Source: Branchiostoma floridae (taxonomy: Eukaryota > Chordata > Leptocardii > Amphioxiformes > Branchiostomatidae). From it: 64,000 bases of DNA. This document shows, piece after piece, positions 60,905 through 64,000 of this stretch. The DNA lies in assembly GCF_000003815.2 (NCBI RefSeq), contig NC_049993.1, positions 10,415,244-10,479,243 of the forward strand, read 5' to 3'. The notes beneath the pieces are model-generated. The model searched no databases. It was not told the origin of the DNA and saw only the letters and a program-made list of their open reading frames with translations. The position numbers were made by a program, and so were the translations under genes. Positions within the stretch are counted from its first letter, which is position 1. Each line of letters opens with the position of its first letter.

Positions 60905-61130
60905 TAGTCCGCCTACGATCCGGGTTAATCCTACGTTTTGTCGTGTTTCCAAGGCCCAATAAATGAATTCCCAATGGTGAGTTAGCAAAATAGATAAATA
61001 AAAGAGCATCATTCTACTTATCTAATCCACCTTCCACCCGGGTTAATCCAACGTTTTGTTGCGTTTCCAGGGCAGCAAAATGAATTCCCAAAGGATGGTT
61101 AGCATAGATGAATAAGATTATCCACTTATC
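60905..61130. repeat. tandem duplication, two diverged copies of about 118 bp
   Basis: gggttaatcctacgttttgt at about 60922 recurs as gggttaatccaacgttttgt at about 61040. The landmarks gtttcca.ggc, aatgaattccca and gttagcaaaatag/gttagcatagatg follow in both copies. It lies between FABP-D and FABP-E. Confidence 0.85.
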
Positions 61131-61365
61131 CAATCTCGAACACTTCCATGCAACCAAACGCCTCTCTGATCCTCTTGGATAAAGTTCTCAGTATTCAATA
61201 ATCCCTACCCTATATCTAGCTATCCAATGAAGCAACTCGGTAGGTCTGAATATTACTGTTTTACTTTTAGTTTTGCCATTGTGAGAGGCTTCGTCTCTTG
61301 ATGGATCTACATTGCATTTCATTCACTCACAAATTACAATAACACTCACATTTTGTTACACAACT

Positions 61366-61371
61366 TTTATT
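61366..61371 (-). promoter_or_regulatory. polyadenylation signal of FABP-E (AATAAA)
   Basis: Canonical AATAAA on the minus strand about 137 bp after the stop codon, as in gene C. Confidence 0.6.
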
Positions 61372-61507
61372 CGCTCACAAAGACAACGGGCAGTAAGCAC
61401 AGTCTCGTTGTTCACTCTGAACAGCGTTTTCTTTGGCACAAACGTTGTGGAGCATTTTGGCTGTGTACACTGCACTGCTATTCCATGATGAAGTTGCAGA
61501 GAGTCGA

Positions 61508-63486
61508 CTAAACCACTCGCTTTGCCTCCGACCAGCCTACAAGATCACCAACCTTCAGCTCCTGTGGAGGGAAATAAATGCGTTTTTGGCACTTCTTTGT
61601 ATGTATTCTGTCTTTTTCTCTCTCTCTTTAGCTTTACATATATGTATTATATGTATATACGTTCTCACAATATGATAAGTAGAGTCAGTAAAAATTCTGT
61701 ATCCTCTCTCATCTTTCTGTGTGCGTGAGTGTGTATGTATATGTTTGTGTATGTATATGTTTGTGTGTTTGGTCAAGGGTGTGTGTGAGAGAGAGATTAG
61801 AGAGAGAGAGCTGGGGGAGAGAGAGAGAGAAAGAGATCTATAGTGTGTATGTGTTTGTGTAACTTTATCTAATAGATATTGTTACTAAAAATCCAGGCAT
61901 CTCAATACAAGAGGTGCCGCTTTGTTATAAGAATGAAAAGACTTACCGTACGTATGGTGTTGTCGTCCACGAAACGGCGAGCACTGCTGAACTTCAGCCC
62001 TTTCCCGTCCACGCTAGGATAGGTGTTCACCAGAGAGTCCCCTTCCATACTGTATGTCACCTGCAGAGGGTTTGCATTTTAAAGAAGCACACTAATATTA
62101 TTGGTATTAGTAATCCATAAGTTAGAAGCGACATAATAATGTGGTAGATGAAATGTTGTGTGCTTCTTGTCGTAATTCGGACCAGGTCTTTTATCTATAA
62201 CAATTACGCTGTATCGAACTCTTGAAATAGCAATGACTATGTACATCTAATACACATATACCCGATAGCTTAAGCTGTATCTATATAAGAAGGTCCATAT
62301 TGGTTTGATACCATTCCGTGACCTTTGTGTATTCTGAATTGTACATTTTGGCTTTTCCTTATGTCTTATCAAAAAGGTCACTGGCACTGCATTGGCATGA
62401 TGCTGATTGCCCCTAGCTACCCATGGTGCCCCGCGTCTCCCAGGATACAATGGGATCCTACCCACCATCCTTGTCGTGCCCCACGCGTCCTTCTCCTCGC
62501 TCTCCACGCCCAGGGTGAAGGTGTTGACTGACGTCTGGCCGAACTCTGTGATCTTATAGGTGAACGTGTCCCCGGAAACTGACATCTCCACCGAGTATTC
62601 TATCTCCAGGACCTTTGGCAACATGTCGGGCGGAACACCTGCGGTAGAACAGGATATGTTCGCCGCTCAGTTTCATATTTGCACGGTTGACAAAGTTTTT
62701 TTTACCCAGACAATAGTTTTCTTCAACCTGACGATTCTAGGCCTGTCCGTCTCACACCTCAGGGAAATCCTGATGACAGATGGTTCTATTTCGCACTGCA
62801 GCTAGGTGTCGCTGCTAACAGATGCTATTTGAAACATCACCGAAACGTTGGATAGAATGAAATACTTTATTTGCACAAAGAACTCTGATATCTAATGACT
62901 TACAAACTTTAGTTAAGCTATTGACGGATATAGATTTTCTGCTTTTTGTTTTGGAGGAGCTTTTAATGAAACTTTCTTTCTTAATAGCTGGTGTTAGATT
63001 TGTAATTAAAGTTACAGCAGCGGGAGGTGGTGGCTAGAGAGCTACAATGAAACATTGTTTTCTAGAAGTGACCTGACCAAATGTAATGCAAGTTTCAGTT
63101 ATTTTTTGATAGGAGCCAAGTTTCAGTTATTATTAATAGAGGGTATTGGTTTGTGTAGCAACTAGTAATAACGGTTTTGAAAACTTATGATTCTAAATCT
63201 AGGAATCTTTGTGATGCAATCCCTGTACCATGAGGGAGCAAAAAGTCTTTCGGGTCTGACCCTACCACAACCCCTAAGCTTGCCGGGTATCATTTCTGGA
63301 TCACTTAGCTCCAAAGAACGTCGTCATGCCACTGGGCAGTTCACATTACATCTGTAAACATTTGACAAGCACAAAAGAAAAGATTCGCCTAGCAAACCTA
63401 CCCAGTTTCTGCAGAATCTCGCCGTAGTTGTCGGAGTTCCCGCTCGCCTTCCAGGTCCCTGTCTCCTTAGCTATGTGAAAAGGCAT
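61508..63486 (-). CDS. fatty-acid-binding protein-like gene E (four exons, 141 aa)
   Basis: Exons on the minus strand: 63402-63486, 62466-62638, 61947-62060 and 61508-61561; GT-AG introns in phases 1, 0 and 0. Exon 1: MPFHIAKETGTWKASGNSDN, EILQKLG. Exon 2: EMSVSGDTFTYKI, VNTFTLGVESEEKD, ending TTRM where the siblings have KRK. Exon 3: VTYSMEGDSLVNTYPSVDGK then GLKFSSARRF, so the His of the usual PNHDG is replaced. Exon 4 is one codon longer, ELKVGDLVGWSEAKRVV. The product should be a cytosolic lipid-binding barrel with unknown ligand. It is the most divergent intact member and the first of the array in transcription direction. A TATTTAC motif lies about 70 bp before the ATG. Intron 3 has TG- and GA-rich microsatellites. 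Confidence 0.92.
61776..61833. repeat. GA/GT-rich microsatellite in intron 3 of FABP-E
   Basis: tgtgtgtgagagagaga, then runs of agagagag interrupted by ctgggg, preceded at 61720-61775 by repeated gtatgtatatgtttgtgt. Confidence 0.9.
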
Positions 63487-64000
63487 CTTGTAAGGTGATT
63501 AGAGCTTCTTGTGAGGAGAACACTGAGCAGGTAGACACGTAACACTCACGTCTTGTAAATACCACCAACGCTGTCTTTAAGGAGCAAACAAAATCAGGTC
63601 ATAGGTGGGGTGGGCGTGGCTAGAACAGGGTCCGCTAGGCCTTTGGTAACTATTGGCAACCGTCAGTCACTCTCACCTGTGCAGCTGATATAGCTTGGGT
63701 CGTCGGTGTCACGTATCAAGCGACATTACGTATCGCATTTGGTGTATTTCTTTTCTGGCAATATGAGTCACCGGCGTTATTCTACCTACATCCAAGGAAA
63801 ATCAAGTTTTATGCCTGACTGCTTTATTTGCACGTCACTTGTAACATATGTGTTGAAGCGACACCTGCCGGACACATGGTAGAAGTACATGGTGTACTAG
63901 CAGCTATTCGTCAAGCAGATGTTGCGAGGGAAAATCGCATGTTATGTTATCTTGCAACATTTCCTGCATGGGTTGCTTGGGGAAAAGCCGGAAAGCTTCA
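63487..64000. other. upstream region of FABP-E
   Basis: No further FABP exon (no GTWKL- or DGKGL-like sequence) was found up to the window end, so the array may stop here or continue beyond it. Confidence 0.5.

Overview
This is a 64 kb piece of a eukaryotic, very probably animal, nuclear genome. Genes are split by short GT-AG introns, long stretches are non-coding, four runs of N mark assembly gaps, and many small DNA transposons, SINEs and one LINE fragment are scattered through it. A tandem array of four-exon fatty-acid-binding-protein (FABP) genes, together with MITE families flanked by TA and tRNA-headed SINEs, makes me think of a lancelet (Branchiostoma). That species call is inference from recognition, not from a database match.

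Layout. From 1 to about 33 kb the sequence is mostly non-coding, with gaps at 1361-1955, 4910-5131 and 7401-7500. One clear coding exon (7518-7886, +) encodes the N-terminal part of a ligand-binding (ANF-receptor/ionotropic-glutamate-receptor type) extracellular domain. A related first exon with a signal peptide lies at 33383-33784 (+). Both end in a phase-0 donor, and I find no downstream exon of either in the window. Between them lie two tandem-repeat blocks (period about 427 bp at 12.2-13.5 kb; about 257 bp at 26.9-27.8 kb). From 31.6 to 45.3 kb there are mobile elements: a 251-bp MITE, an internally deleted mariner (39182-39759), a second MITE copy, and a 5'-truncated non-LTR retrotransposon with an open 819-codon frame (42754-45213, -) that carries a perfect in-frame 171-bp tandem duplication.

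From 46.3 to 63.5 kb lies a head-to-tail array of five FABP genes, all on the minus strand (called A to E here, from low to high coordinate), plus a decayed pseudogene between B and C. Each intact gene has exons of about 85, 173, 114 and 51 bp with introns at the classic FABP positions (phases 1, 0, 0), and encodes 139-141 residues. All five lack the C-terminal Arg-x-Tyr that most FABPs use to bind the ligand carboxylate. A and B share flanking sequence and are the products of a duplication of several kilobases.

The array is heavily invaded. A 1268-bp Tc1-family element with a TA target duplication has inserted in the apparent TATA box of gene A. Gene C has AT in place of the GT donor of its last intron. 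TA-flanked MITEs and a SINE fragment sit in introns of B, C and D. The genes probably act as cytosolic lipid carriers; the array looks like an actively duplicating and decaying family.
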